A DNA stretch of 38,730 nucleotides from CAZFPA01 sp964520975 (GTDB taxonomy: Bacteria > Bacillota > Negativicutes > Selenomonadales > Selenomonadaceae), in contig CAZFPA010000016.1 in NCBI GenBank assembly GCA_964520975.1, forward strand, positions 1-38,730, read 5' to 3'. Below, one piece after another: positions 31,604-38,730 of the stretch. Under the pieces are notes generated by a model that was given only the letters and a program-made list of their open reading frames with translations, searched no databases and was not told the DNA's origin. Both the position numbers and the translations under genes were made by a program. Position 1 is the stretch's first letter; each line of letters begins with the position of its first letter.

Positions 31604-33451
31604 ATGAAGGATATACGTTTTGACAGCCCGCTCAAGGGCACACTGATCCCCCTCGGAGAGGTAAAGGACCCCGCGTTTTCCAGTGAGGCCATGGGCCGCG
31701 GCGCAGCCGTAAAAGCTCCTGAGGGCAAGGTCTATGCGCCGTTTGATGGCACCATCACGGTTTTCTTTGATACCAAACACGCCCTGGGGCTCCACTCGGA
31801 CGATGGCGTCGACCTGCTCATCCATGTCGGCCTCGACACCGTGAACCTCAACGGCCAGTATTTCACTGCCCACGCTGCGCAGGGTGACACCGTAAAGAAG
31901 GGCCAGCTGCTGCTCGAATTCGATGCCGCAGCCATCGAGGCCGCGGGCTACGACGTTACGACGCCGGTGCTCGTGACCAACGCCGCTGACTACGGCAAGA
32001 TCACCATCGCGCTCGCGGACACCGAGATGGAATCACTGCCGGCCGCAGCACCTGCCGCGCCGGCCGGGGAGGCTGACGAAAGCCTGCGCCGCCTTCCGAA
32101 AGAGGAACGCGTAGCCATACAGATTCTGCAGCATATCGGCGGCAAGGAAAACATCCGCTCCGTCGAACACTGCGCGACGCGCCTGCGCCTGATCCTCAAG
32201 GACAAGACGAAGCTCGATGAAAAAGCCATTGAAAACATCGACGGTGTCAAGGGCCAGTTCTTCGCGGCGGCCCAGTTCCAGATCATCCTGGGCACCGGCT
32301 TTGTCGACAAGGTCTACGGCGTGATCGTCCGCGATGACGCCTCGCTGGCCGGCACGAGCAACAAGGAAGCCGCCTATGCGGAAATGACGACCGTACAGAA
32401 GATCTCGCGCACCTTCGGCGATGTCTTCGTCCCGATCATCCCGGTACTCGTAGCGACCGGACTTTTCATGGGCCTGCGCGGTATGGCACAGAGCCTGGGC
32501 CTGCAGTTCAGTGACAACTTCCTGCGCATGTCCCAGATCCTCACCGACACGGCCTTTGCCTTCCTGCCGGCCCTCGTTACCTGGTCGACCATGAAGAAAT
32601 TCGGCGGCACACCGGTCATCGGCATCGTGCTCGGCCTCATGCTGGTAGCCCCGCAGCTCCCGAACGCCTACGCCGTAGCCGGCGGCAGCGCGGAGCCTAT
32701 CCCGATGGACATTTTCGGCCTCACGGTCCAGGTCATCGGCTACCAGGGCTCGGTACTGCCGGCCCTCGTGCTCGGCATCTTCGCCGCGAAGCTGCAGCAA
32801 TGGCTCAAGACCTTCGTTCCCGATGTACTCGACCTCATCGTCACGCCGTTCCTGACGCTCTTCATCTCCATGATCCTCGGCATTCTCTTTGTCGGCCCGA
32901 TCATGCACACCCTGGAAATCGGTATCTTTGATGCCGTGAAGTCCTTCCTTGAACTGCCGTTCGGCATCGGCGGCCTCATCGTCGGCGGCCTGCAGCAGGT
33001 CATCGTCGTCAGCGGCGTCCATCATGTATTCAACGCGCTGGAAATCGAGCTCCTCGCCACGACCGGCCGCGACGCGTTCAACGCGATCATCACCGGCGCC
33101 ATCGTGGCCCAGGGCGGTGCTGCTCTGGCCGTAGCTCTCAAAACCAAAGACCCGAAAAAACGCTCCCTGTATATTTCCTCGACGATTCCGGCCTTCCTCG
33201 GCATCACCGAGCCGGCCATCTTCGGTATCAACCTGCGCTTTGTAAAGCCCTTCGTCTATGCACTGATCGGCGGCGCCTGCGCGGGTGCCTGCGCGAGCCT
33301 CATGCACCTTGCCGGAACCGGCATGGGCATTACGGTTCTGCCGGGTACGCTTCTGTATATGGACCATCTTTTTGAATATCTCATTGTCAACGCTATCGGC
33401 TTTGGCGTGGCCTTCGGCCTGACCTTCACCCTGTTCAAAGTGGAGGAATGA
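31604..33451 (+). CDS. Sucrose-type PTS enzyme II, domain order A-B-C
   Basis: The 615-residue fused permease phosphorylates its sugar during uptake. Residues about 1-145 are a glucose-type EIIA with phospho-His74 in LLIHVGLDTVNL. Residues about 165-245 are EIIB with phospho-Cys190 in SVEHCATRLRL. Residues about 265-615 are an EIIC membrane domain (FVPIIPVLVATG, the GVHHVFNALE block, GITEPAIFG). Most sucrose and beta-glucoside enzymes of this family are B-C or B-C-A, so EIIA at the N-terminus is a rearranged order. Pairing with the sucrose-6-phosphate hydrolase gene 39 nt downstream makes sucrose the likely substrate; trehalose or a fructoside cannot be excluded. Ribosome-binding site GGGAGG. 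Confidence 0.9.
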   Translation: MKDIRFDSPLKGTLIPLGEVKDPAFSSEAMGRGAAVKAPEGKVYAPFDGTITVFFDTKHALGLHSDDGVDLLIHVGLDTVNLNGQYFTAHAAQGDTVKKGQLLLEFDAAAIEAAGYDVTTPVLVTNAADYGKITIALADTEMESLPAAAPAAPAGEADESLRRLPKEERVAIQILQHIGGKENIRSVEHCATRLRLILKDKTKLDEKAIENIDGVKGQFFAAAQFQIILGTGFVDKVYGVIVRDDASLAGTSNKEAAYAEMTTVQKISRTFGDVFVPIIPVLVATGLFMGLRGMAQSLGLQFSDNFLRMSQILTDTAFAFLPALVTWSTMKKFGGTPVIGIVLGLMLVAPQLPNAYAVAGGSAEPIPMDIFGLTVQVIGYQGSVLPALVLGIFAAKLQQWLKTFVPDVLDLIVTPFLTLFISMILGILFVGPIMHTLEIGIFDAVKSFLELPFGIGGLIVGGLQQVIVVSGVHHVFNALEIELLATTGRDAFNAIITGAIVAQGGAALAVALKTKDPKKRSLYISSTIPAFLGITEPAIFGINLRFVKPFVYALIGGACAGACASLMHLAGTGMGITVLPGTLLYMDHLFEYLIVNAIGFGVAFGLTFTLFKVEE

Positions 33452-33490
33452 CGCAGCCACCCAGCAGCCCTGCATAAAGGAGGAGATTGC

Positions 33491-34924
33491 GTGAATAAAG
33501 CGGAAATCGACCGGAAGGTGCGGGAATCCCTGCCCTTCACCCATCGCTGGCACAACCGTTTCCATTTGGAAATGCCCTTCGGGCTCATCAATGATCCCAA
33601 CGGTCTCATCTTCTATAAGAATGAGTACCATATCTTCTACCAGTGGAACCCGCTGGGCTGCGAGCACAAGAACAAGAGCTGGGGCCATGTCCGCACCCGG
33701 GATTTCATCCACTACACGCGGCCGGAGCTCGCACTCTGGCCGACGGATGCCCACGACAAGGACGGCTGCTACTCCGGCTGTGCCTATGCCGCTGAAAGCC
33801 TGCGGGTGATCTATACGGGCAACGCCAAGGACGCTGAAGGAAACCGCAGCTCCTGCCAACGGCTCGGCACGCTTTTGCCGGACGGAACCATCCAAAAGGA
33901 TGCGATCATCATTCCCGGCCCGCCGCCGGGCTACACCGCTCATTTCCGCGATCCCTACCGCTTCCGCCGCGGCAACAAAAGCTACCTGGTGCTCGGCGCC
34001 CAGACCGCTGACAAGCGCGGCTGCGTACTGCTCTATGGTGAGCAGGCCGACGGCTGGCAATTCCTCGGCGAACTCGCAACGCGCCTCGGTCATTTCGGCT
34101 ACATGTGGGAATGCCCGAATATGCTGCAGTTCGGCGACCATGATGTACTGCTCTTCTGCCCGCAGGGCATCAAGGAAGAGGACTACAAATACCAGAATCT
34201 CTACCAGTGCGGCTACATCACCGGCCATTTCTCACCCTCGGCCAAAGAACTGCTGCACGGACGCTTCCATGAGCTCGACAAAGGCTTTGATTTCTACGCA
34301 CCGCAAGTCTGCCGCCACGAGGGACGAAACATCCTCGTCGGCTGGATGGGCATGCCGGACCGCGATGAAGAATACCCTACCGCCGAATGCGGCTGGCAGT
34401 ACACACTCACGATGCCGCGTGCCCTCACGCTGCGCCAGGGACAGATCTACGCGCAGCCCGCGCGGGAGCTCGAAGCCCTGCGCATCGAGGACACCACGCA
34501 GGAGCTTTCCGCCCAGCAGGAACGGCGCATTTCCGCCAGCCTGCCGGAGGGAGCGGAGATCCTGCTGGACATCGACCTCGGCGAAATCAACGAACTCCAC
34601 TTCGACCTGCTCTACGGTCTCGAAAAGGTCCGCCTGACCTATGACCGCAAGACCCAGGTCATGACCATCGACCGCCGCGGCATGAAATACGGCGGCCACG
34701 GGCAGCGCAGCTTCCGGCTCTTCGCCGAGGATCATCTCGCGCTGCATCTCTTCGTGGACAAGACGGCAATCGAGGCCTTCTTCCAGCACGGCGAGAAAAC
34801 GGCCAGCTTCCTTGTTTTCCCGGAAAAGAACATCCTGCCCGAGCTTTTCATCGAGGCGGATTCGCCGATGGAGAACCTCACGGGACAGATCTGGCAGCTC
34901 GACAATATCAAATTCAATCGCTGA
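33491..34924 (+). CDS. scrB: Sucrose-6-phosphate hydrolase (GH32)
   Basis: The 477-residue cytosolic GH32 enzyme cleaves sucrose-6-phosphate, delivered by the PTS, to glucose-6-phosphate and fructose. The nucleophile is Asp35 in LINDPNG, the transition-state Asp154 lies in FRDPY, and the acid/base Glu207 in WECPN. There is no signal peptide, which fits an intracellular hydrolase rather than an exported fructanase. A C-terminal beta-sandwich follows from about residue 340. The start is GTG at 33491 after a strong AAAGGAGGAG site. The gene ends in a strong terminator. No scrK or scrR lies in the window. Confidence 0.95.
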   Translation: MNKAEIDRKVRESLPFTHRWHNRFHLEMPFGLINDPNGLIFYKNEYHIFYQWNPLGCEHKNKSWGHVRTRDFIHYTRPELALWPTDAHDKDGCYSGCAYAAESLRVIYTGNAKDAEGNRSSCQRLGTLLPDGTIQKDAIIIPGPPPGYTAHFRDPYRFRRGNKSYLVLGAQTADKRGCVLLYGEQADGWQFLGELATRLGHFGYMWECPNMLQFGDHDVLLFCPQGIKEEDYKYQNLYQCGYITGHFSPSAKELLHGRFHELDKGFDFYAPQVCRHEGRNILVGWMGMPDRDEEYPTAECGWQYTLTMPRALTLRQGQIYAQPARELEALRIEDTTQELSAQQERRISASLPEGAEILLDIDLGEINELHFDLLYGLEKVRLTYDRKTQVMTIDRRGMKYGGHGQRSFRLFAEDHLALHLFVDKTAIEAFFQHGEKTASFLVFPEKNILPELFIEADSPMENLTGQIWQLDNIKFNR

Positions 34925-34960
34925 GCGGGAAGCCACAGCTTCCTGCCGGCAACGGTAAAC

Positions 34961-34998
34961 AAAAATCCTGCGGCACGCAAACTGCCGCAGGATTTTTT
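34961..34998. terminator. Bidirectional terminator after scrB
   Basis: A 12-bp stem AATCCTGCGGCA/TGCCGCAGGATT (34964-34975 with 34983-34994), flanked by A and T runs on both sides. It serves scrB and the convergent DUF4125 gene. A smaller hairpin GGAAGC/GCTTCC lies at 34928-34943. Confidence 0.92.
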
Positions 34999-35010
34999 CA
35001 TCACAAAATA

Positions 35011-35613
35011 TCAAAGCTCGCTGATGGACTTTCGCCCATACAGCCGGGCTGTATGCTGCCAGATTTCCTCGTTCATATTCCGGCCCTGCGCCTTGCAGGA
35101 CTGCACCCAGCGCCACAAAAGCTCCAGTGTCGCCTCGGAATACGTGTACATCTCGCCGCGCAGGTACGTCTCACAGGAGGTCTCCCAGCGCGCGGCCTGC
35201 TCCACATGAATGGGCCGCCCCGCCGATACGATCTGCGGGAACCGCGCGACCAGCTCATCGAGCCACTGCAGCTGCTGACGCAGAAGCTGCTGCACGAGCT
35301 GACGCTTCTTCATGCTCACGGCCGGCAGCTGCGCCTGCAGCGCTGCGAATTCCGCCGGCTGCGTATCCTCCATCATATAGCCGTACTTATAGGCCATGAG
35401 ATTTTCCCCACGCTCCATCGCTTCGGCCAGATCGCGCCGATAGCTCACCAGTGTCTCCATATCCCAGGCCATGAACTGGCTCGTGCGCATGATGAGGAAC
35501 GTCTTGCGGTCATCCTGGCAGGAAGCCCGCGCTCCCTGATTCTGCACCGTTGTAAACATCTGCCACTCCAGCTGCAGCACCTGCTGAAAAATATCCTCTC
35601 CTGCCTCTGTCAT
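35011..35613 (-). CDS. DUF4125-family protein
   Basis: The 200-residue soluble protein is all-helical by composition. I recognise the DUF4125 pattern: LEWQMFTTVQNQGARASCQDDRKTF near the N-terminus, then MRTSQFMAW and GENLMAYKYGYMMEDTQP. No catalytic motif is obvious; the conserved QNQGxRASCQDD block with a Cys and acidic pair may be functional. It starts 24 nt after the TPR-DUF4037 gene, with a strong GAGAGGGG ribosome-binding site, so the two are co-transcribed. I associate DUF4125 with DUF4037 as gene partners or fusions. The role is unknown. Confidence 0.75.
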   Translation of the reverse strand: MTEAGEDIFQQVLQLEWQMFTTVQNQGARASCQDDRKTFLIMRTSQFMAWDMETLVSYRRDLAEAMERGENLMAYKYGYMMEDTQPAEFAALQAQLPAVSMKKRQLVQQLLRQQLQWLDELVARFPQIVSAGRPIHVEQAARWETSCETYLRGEMYTYSEATLELLWRWVQSCKAQGRNMNEEIWQHTARLYGRKSISEL

Positions 35614-35637
35614 CCCGATTTCCCCTCTCTTTACGGC

Positions 35638-37464
35638 TCAGCACTCCTGCAGCAACGGCAGAGAACGAAGCTTTTCATCCTGTATTTTAGCCGCGATTGC
35701 GCTGCTGTAATCGATGAGGAAATCACTCGTTCCCTCCACGATATGCTGCCGCGCCCATTCCTGCCGCACCATGCTGCAGATCTGCTCGATTTCCGCCTGC
35801 GCCGCCGCACCGTCCCGGGCAGTGCAGAGGTCCGTCAGCCGCTGATGCACCCCCGAAAGGATCGGCAGCTCCCGCAGGCCGCGATGCGCCCATTTATAGA
35901 ACGGCATATAGCGGTGATTCAGCAGATAGACCATCGAACAGGCCGCCTGCACGAATTCACCCAGTGCACAGGTCGCGGCCACACGCTCGCCGCGCTTCAG
36001 GCAGCGCGGATAATTGTACTGACCGCTCTGCGCCATCGTCGCGGCCCGCACCGCAATCTTCTTCAGCCGCACATCCTCCGGATAGTACCGCAGCAGCGCA
36101 TTGCGGATCTCGCTGAACTTGCCCAGCGGATCACTGAATACTGCGCCATTGGTAGCCTTGGCGAGAAAATTCTCCGGCAGCTGGCTCCATTCCACGATGG
36201 ACTCCGGTGCCCTGGCCATGCCGATGAACTGCCGATAGAAATCCGCAATGCGCAGCACACCCACACGGCCCTCGCCGCCCGCGAAGACCCGGCGGGCCGG
36301 AAACCCCGCGAACTCGCCCGGCAGCGCGTCATACGCGCGCTGCAGCTCCTGCCCGAAGGTCACATAGTCCTCACTGGTAAGCCAGATGCAAAACGACGGG
36401 CCCCAGTCATGGTCACGCGACAGGGCATCATCAAAGCCCAGACACTCCGAACCATCCCCCGCGAGCCCGATGGCCATGCGGCTGAGCTGCGACGCAAACT
36501 TCCGCTCGAGCATAGGCCGTCCCACCGCCTCGTAATAGGCCTGGGCGATGGCCAGCCCCTGCTGCGGCTGCCCCGTCACCGGAGAAGCCGCCGGACCGGG
36601 CACCGCCGAAGCAGCCGCCGCTGATACCGGCGCGCCGCCTGCCGGTGCCTTGCCGAGCCCGGCCAGCTTCTGCTCCGCGTACTGACGGCTCTTCTCCGCC
36701 TCCCAGTATTCCTCGGTACGGCCAAAAAAAGACTCCGTCACATCCTTGGAACGGGTGAACAGCTCCACCGCCCGGCCATAGTCCCCGGCCTCCAGTGCTA
36801 CCATGCCGCTGAGATTCAGCGCCGCCGCATAGTGCAGGCCGCGCTCCGGCAGCGACTCGTATACCGCCAGGGCCTGCGCCGCGTAATCAGCCGCCTGCTC
36901 CTTTTTCCCCTGCTGCCAGCAGCAGGTACCGAGATTCACGAGCGTCACCGCCTCTTCCTCCCGGTACTCCGGATGCCGGCGGATGATGGGCAGCGCCTCC
37001 TGCAGGCATTGCATGGCCTCTCCGTACTGCTCCTCATCCATATAGAGCAGCGACAGATTGTTCAGCACCGTCGCGTAGTAGTAACTGCCGCGACCCGCAA
37101 TGCGCTCATAGATGCCGGCCGCCTCATGGTAGAGACTCTGCGCGCGCGTGTACTCCTTTTTCAGCCGCAGCGTCCCCGCCAGATTGATGCGGTTCGTCGC
37201 ATACTCCACCGAATCACAGCCCAGTGATCCCGCGATATCCACGCCCGCCTCCGTAAAGGCCTGCACGGACTTATCGTAAGCCCCGGTGCCGCGATAATAG
37301 GTTCCCAGCTCATTGAGCGCCGCAACGAACACGGCATCATGCGACCCGCAGCAGATACGATGCTCATTGAGGGTCCGCCGCAAAAAGCCCTCGATTTTAT
37401 CCGTTTCCTGACGACTGTACAGCGCATCGAGCGCCGCGTAAAACTCTGTCAATCCCTCACGCAT
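35638..37464 (-). CDS. TPR protein fused to a DUF4037 nucleotidyltransferase-like domain
   Basis: A 608-residue two-part protein. Residues about 1-265 are tetratricopeptide repeats of the long (about 42-residue) kind, e.g. YYATVLNNLSLLYMDEEQYGEAMQCLQEALPI. An Ala/Pro-rich linker follows (about 275-300). The C-terminal part matches DUF4037: Gly338-Ser339 followed by 11 residues and Asp351-His-Asp353, the hG[GS]...DhD pattern of the nucleotidyltransferase superfamily. Downstream, a helical region with LKRGERVAATCALGEF and VYLLNHRYMPFYKW recalls the C-terminal bundles of antibiotic nucleotidyltransferases. The target is unknown. I chose the ATG at 37464 (AGAGG upstream) because an ATG at 37527 would be nearly leaderless relative to the -10 at 37536-37541. 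It is the first gene of an operon with DUF4125. Confidence 0.75.
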   Translation of the reverse strand: MREGLTEFYAALDALYSRQETDKIEGFLRRTLNEHRICCGSHDAVFVAALNELGTYYRGTGAYDKSVQAFTEAGVDIAGSLGCDSVEYATNRINLAGTLRLKKEYTRAQSLYHEAAGIYERIAGRGSYYYATVLNNLSLLYMDEEQYGEAMQCLQEALPIIRRHPEYREEEAVTLVNLGTCCWQQGKKEQAADYAAQALAVYESLPERGLHYAAALNLSGMVALEAGDYGRAVELFTRSKDVTESFFGRTEEYWEAEKSRQYAEQKLAGLGKAPAGGAPVSAAAASAVPGPAASPVTGQPQQGLAIAQAYYEAVGRPMLERKFASQLSRMAIGLAGDGSECLGFDDALSRDHDWGPSFCIWLTSEDYVTFGQELQRAYDALPGEFAGFPARRVFAGGEGRVGVLRIADFYRQFIGMARAPESIVEWSQLPENFLAKATNGAVFSDPLGKFSEIRNALLRYYPEDVRLKKIAVRAATMAQSGQYNYPRCLKRGERVAATCALGEFVQAACSMVYLLNHRYMPFYKWAHRGLRELPILSGVHQRLTDLCTARDGAAAQAEIEQICSMVRQEWARQHIVEGTSDFLIDYSSAIAAKIQDEKLRSLPLLQEC

Positions 37465-37535
37465 ACCCTGTGCCTCTTCTCCGGCAGTGCACCGGCCCGG
37501 TCCCCAAAGGCCGTCCCGCGCACGCATTTTCTTTC

Positions 37536-37541
37536 ATTATA
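37536..37541 (-). promoter_or_regulatory. Possible -10 box of the TPR-DUF4037/DUF4125 operon
   Basis: TATAAT on the minus strand, about 70 nt before the chosen start codon. No good -35 box is present at 16-18 nt, so an activator or a non-standard promoter is possible. The rest of 37465-37640 holds no gene I can support. Confidence 0.4.
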
Positions 37542-37643
37542 CTTGATATATTCCGTCCATCAGTATCAGGATAAAAAACAAAACCGGGTAATATACAACA
37601 CGGGCCAACCCTTTTTTGGACTTATTTGACCCTTTCAGACAGC

Positions 37644-37671
37644 AAAAGGCCCCCGGCAGCTGCCAGGGGCC
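37644..37671 (-). terminator. Terminator of the small NrdD-tail-like gene
   Basis: An 11-bp stem (37648-37658 with 37661-37671, one G-T pair) whose arms are separated by only two bases, so the top pairs open to form the loop. It is followed by TTTT on the minus strand (37644-37647). Confidence 0.75.
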
Positions 37672-37683
37672 CTCTGATGGTGC

Positions 37684-37914
37684 TCATATAGCTTTTTTGT
37701 GTCGATTGGCTGCCGCCAGTGACAAGCGGCGGATACGCTCAAAAGGAAATCCTCGAAAAGCATACCGTAAATCCATATAGCCATCACCTAAAGAAAAAGT
37801 GATCTTCTGCAATTTCTTCTGCGAATTCTTCTCGATTTTATTGATATAAAACTGTACTTCCTCTGGAGAGAGCTGGCCATTTTCGACAACAACACCAATC
37901 CCATCGATAATCAT
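37684..37914 (-). CDS. Small protein resembling stand-alone NrdD-like peptides
   Basis: A 76-residue protein. Its core (LSPEEVQFYINKIEK, a beta-strand-like KITFSLGDGYMDLRYAF, then PFERIRRL) resembles the small proteins annotated as anaerobic ribonucleotide reductase-like in clostridia, which typically continue PFERIRRITGYLVG. Here the match ends at RIRR and the tail (SLAAANRHKKAI) differs, so it may be a shortened member. I know no demonstrated function. The ATG at 37914 is fixed by GGGAGG seven bases upstream. The gene is monocistronic with its own promoter and terminator; its AT content is higher than that of its neighbours. Confidence 0.55.
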   Translation of the reverse strand: MIIDGIGVVVENGQLSPEEVQFYINKIEKNSQKKLQKITFSLGDGYMDLRYAFRGFPFERIRRLSLAAANRHKKAI

Positions 37915-37998
37915 GGTTAAACCTCCCTGCAAACATCTTCCCCAGATATGGCCTCTTTTTCCCGGAAAAAACTCCTAAGATACTCGAAACCTTGGCTT

Positions 37999-38034
37999 AT
38001 TATACTACAAATCATAAAGTTGGTTAAGTCAACT
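37999..38034 (-). promoter_or_regulatory. Promoter and dyad upstream of the small NrdD-tail-like gene
   Basis: On the minus strand TTAACC (38022-38027), a 17-nt spacer and TATAAT (37999-38004). An inverted repeat AGTTG/CAACT (38018-38022 with 38030-38034) covers the -35 box and could be an operator. The leader is about 80 nt. Confidence 0.55.
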
Positions 38035-38127
38035 AAAAAATGACCGGAAATAGCAGCGTTTTTGACTGTCTTTTCGGCCATTTTTTCCGCAATACATTTC
38101 ACTGTGTACACTACAAGGAGACATTGC

Positions 38128-38574
38128 TCAAATAAAGTACATCAGATTATCCGCCGGCAGCTGTTTTTCCGCCTCCGCCAGCACATCGTCCAGGGAAATT
38201 TTTTTCAGCGCGGCCTGGATTGCCGCATCAAGCGGCTGAAAGACCACGGCCTGCATCGCCCGATCCAGTGCGGGCTGCTTCTCCACCGTCGTCGCAGCTG
38301 CCGGCTCCACGAGCGCGAGCTCGATGGCCGCCAGGATATCGTAGACAGCGATCTCCCTCGGCGCCCGCGCGAGCTGATAGCCTCCCTGCGAGCCCTTGAT
38401 CGAATGCACCAGCCTGGCACGCTTCAGCAGAGAAAACACCTGCTCCAGATAAATCTTCGAAATCCCCAGCTTGTCCGAAATGCTGATGATGGTAATGGGC
38501 AGCCCCGCCTCGTAGTTCATGGCCAGATGCGTCATCGCCGCCAATCCATACCGCCCCTTCGCCGAAATCTTCAT
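38128..38574 (-). CDS. Rrf2-family transcriptional regulator without cysteines
   Basis: A 148-residue Rrf2 regulator. The N-terminal winged helix (MKISAKGRYGLAAMTHLA, then ISISDKLGISKIYLEQVFSLLKRA and the wing IKGSQGGYQLAR, about residues 1-75) is canonical. The C-terminal half contains no cysteine at all, so it cannot ligate an Fe-S cluster as IscR or NsrR do and is more like CymR-type members sensing through a partner or small molecule. The C-terminus (ADNLMYFI) resembles other firmicute Rrf2 proteins. The ATG follows GAGG. A palindrome in its own promoter suggests autoregulation. Confidence 0.9.
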   Translation of the reverse strand: MKISAKGRYGLAAMTHLAMNYEAGLPITIISISDKLGISKIYLEQVFSLLKRARLVHSIKGSQGGYQLARAPREIAVYDILAAIELALVEPAAATTVEKQPALDRAMQAVVFQPLDAAIQAALKKISLDDVLAEAEKQLPADNLMYFI

Positions 38575-38607
38575 ACGTAATACCTCATTTCATACTTATA
38601 CTCTATG

Positions 38608-38641
38608 TTATCATGATAATAAATATTTCGCCTAAAGTCAA
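38608..38641 (-). promoter_or_regulatory. Promoter and palindromic site of the Rrf2 gene
   Basis: On the minus strand TTGACT (38636-38641), a 17-nt spacer and TATCAT (38613-38618). The perfect 12-bp palindrome TTATCATGATAA (38608-38619) covers the -10 box, a good position for autorepression. Confidence 0.72.
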
Positions 38642-38672
38642 TTACCTATATGTACCGTAGGTTTATTTACCT

Positions 38673-38712
38673 CACCTAGCAGGTTGGCCTTTAAAGGCTC
38701 CCCTGCTAGGTG
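38673..38712. repeat. Large inverted repeat at the window end
   Basis: CACCTAGCAGG (38673-38683) and CCTGCTAGGTG (38702-38712) form a perfect 11-bp stem around a second palindrome GCCTTTAAAGGC (38687-38698). There is no T tract on either side. It may be a leader element or hairpin of the gene beyond the window. Confidence 0.6.
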
Positions 38713-38730
38713 CGCAGCGAACCGCAGCTT

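Noticed and set aside
32033..34228. 731-codon open frame antisense to the PTS and scrB genes
   Set aside because: It lies opposite two clearly real genes; long antisense frames are expected from high third-position GC. No domain, ribosome-binding site or promoter supports it.
37917..38111. 64-codon minus-strand frame between the Rrf2 gene and the small NrdD-tail-like gene
   Set aside because: It contains the TATAAT promoter of the small gene, has a GTG start without a ribosome-binding site, and shows no family resemblance.
1..38730. tRNA, rRNA, CRISPR, insertion sequence, phage or attachment sites
   Set aside because: I read all gaps over about 100 bases for cloverleaf-like pairing, regular direct repeats, transposase motifs and terminal inverted repeats, and found none convincing.

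Overview
The window is a dense, GC-rich (roughly 60%) chromosomal segment with no rRNA, tRNA, insertion sequence, phage or CRISPR array. Gene content and order point to a Firmicute. The blocks rpmE-yqhQ-prfA-prmC-tsaC, rpiB-glyA-upp and yybS-gdpP-rplI-lon-dnaB are firmicute-type neighbourhoods. Combined with high GC and a LonC-like protease between rplI and dnaB, I infer the class Negativicutes (Selenomonas/Mitsuokella-like). The genus is a guess.

Layout. 1-1231: 3' end of a GGDEF diguanylate cyclase, then a PHP-family phosphohydrolase. 1374-4734: an APC amino-acid permease and an acyl-CoA ligase, each with its own promoter and terminator; the ligase has a leader with competing hairpins. 4766-6049 (minus): M18 aminopeptidase, divergent from an ECF S component (RibU-like) plus HD-hydrolase pair (6232-7382). 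7450-9294 (minus): a Bcr/CflA exporter with its TetR regulator and a nearly ideal promoter/operator. 9467-11902 (minus): rpiB-glyA-upp. 12013-16364 (minus): rpmE-yqhQ-prfA-prmC-tsaC, a translation/tRNA-modification cluster. 16711-17997 (plus): a divergent ClpX-like unfoldase behind a structured leader. 18129-21031 (minus): an acidic amino-acid ABC transporter (PEB1-like) preceded by a leader terminator. 21356-22654: a Tat-exported metallophosphoesterase whose promoter has MerR/SoxR-type geometry. 22927-24438: a phosphohexomutase. 24609-31484: yybS-gdpP-rplI-lon-dnaB, linking c-di-AMP turnover, ribosome, proteolysis and replication. 31604-34924: a sucrose operon (PTS EII in A-B-C order plus sucrose-6-phosphate hydrolase) with a cre-like site at its promoter. 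35011-37464 (minus): a two-gene operon of unknown role coding for a TPR-nucleotidyltransferase-like (DUF4037) protein and a DUF4125 protein. 37684-38574 (minus): a small NrdD-tail-like protein and a cysteine-free Rrf2 regulator.

Most of this is housekeeping DNA. The parts most likely to be new are the TPR-DUF4037/DUF4125 pair, the ClpX paralogue with its three-way-junction leader, the SoxR-like promoter in front of the exported phosphoesterase, and two leaders with attenuator-like structure. Protein identities come from recognised motifs and family resemblance. No database search or RNA folding was run.
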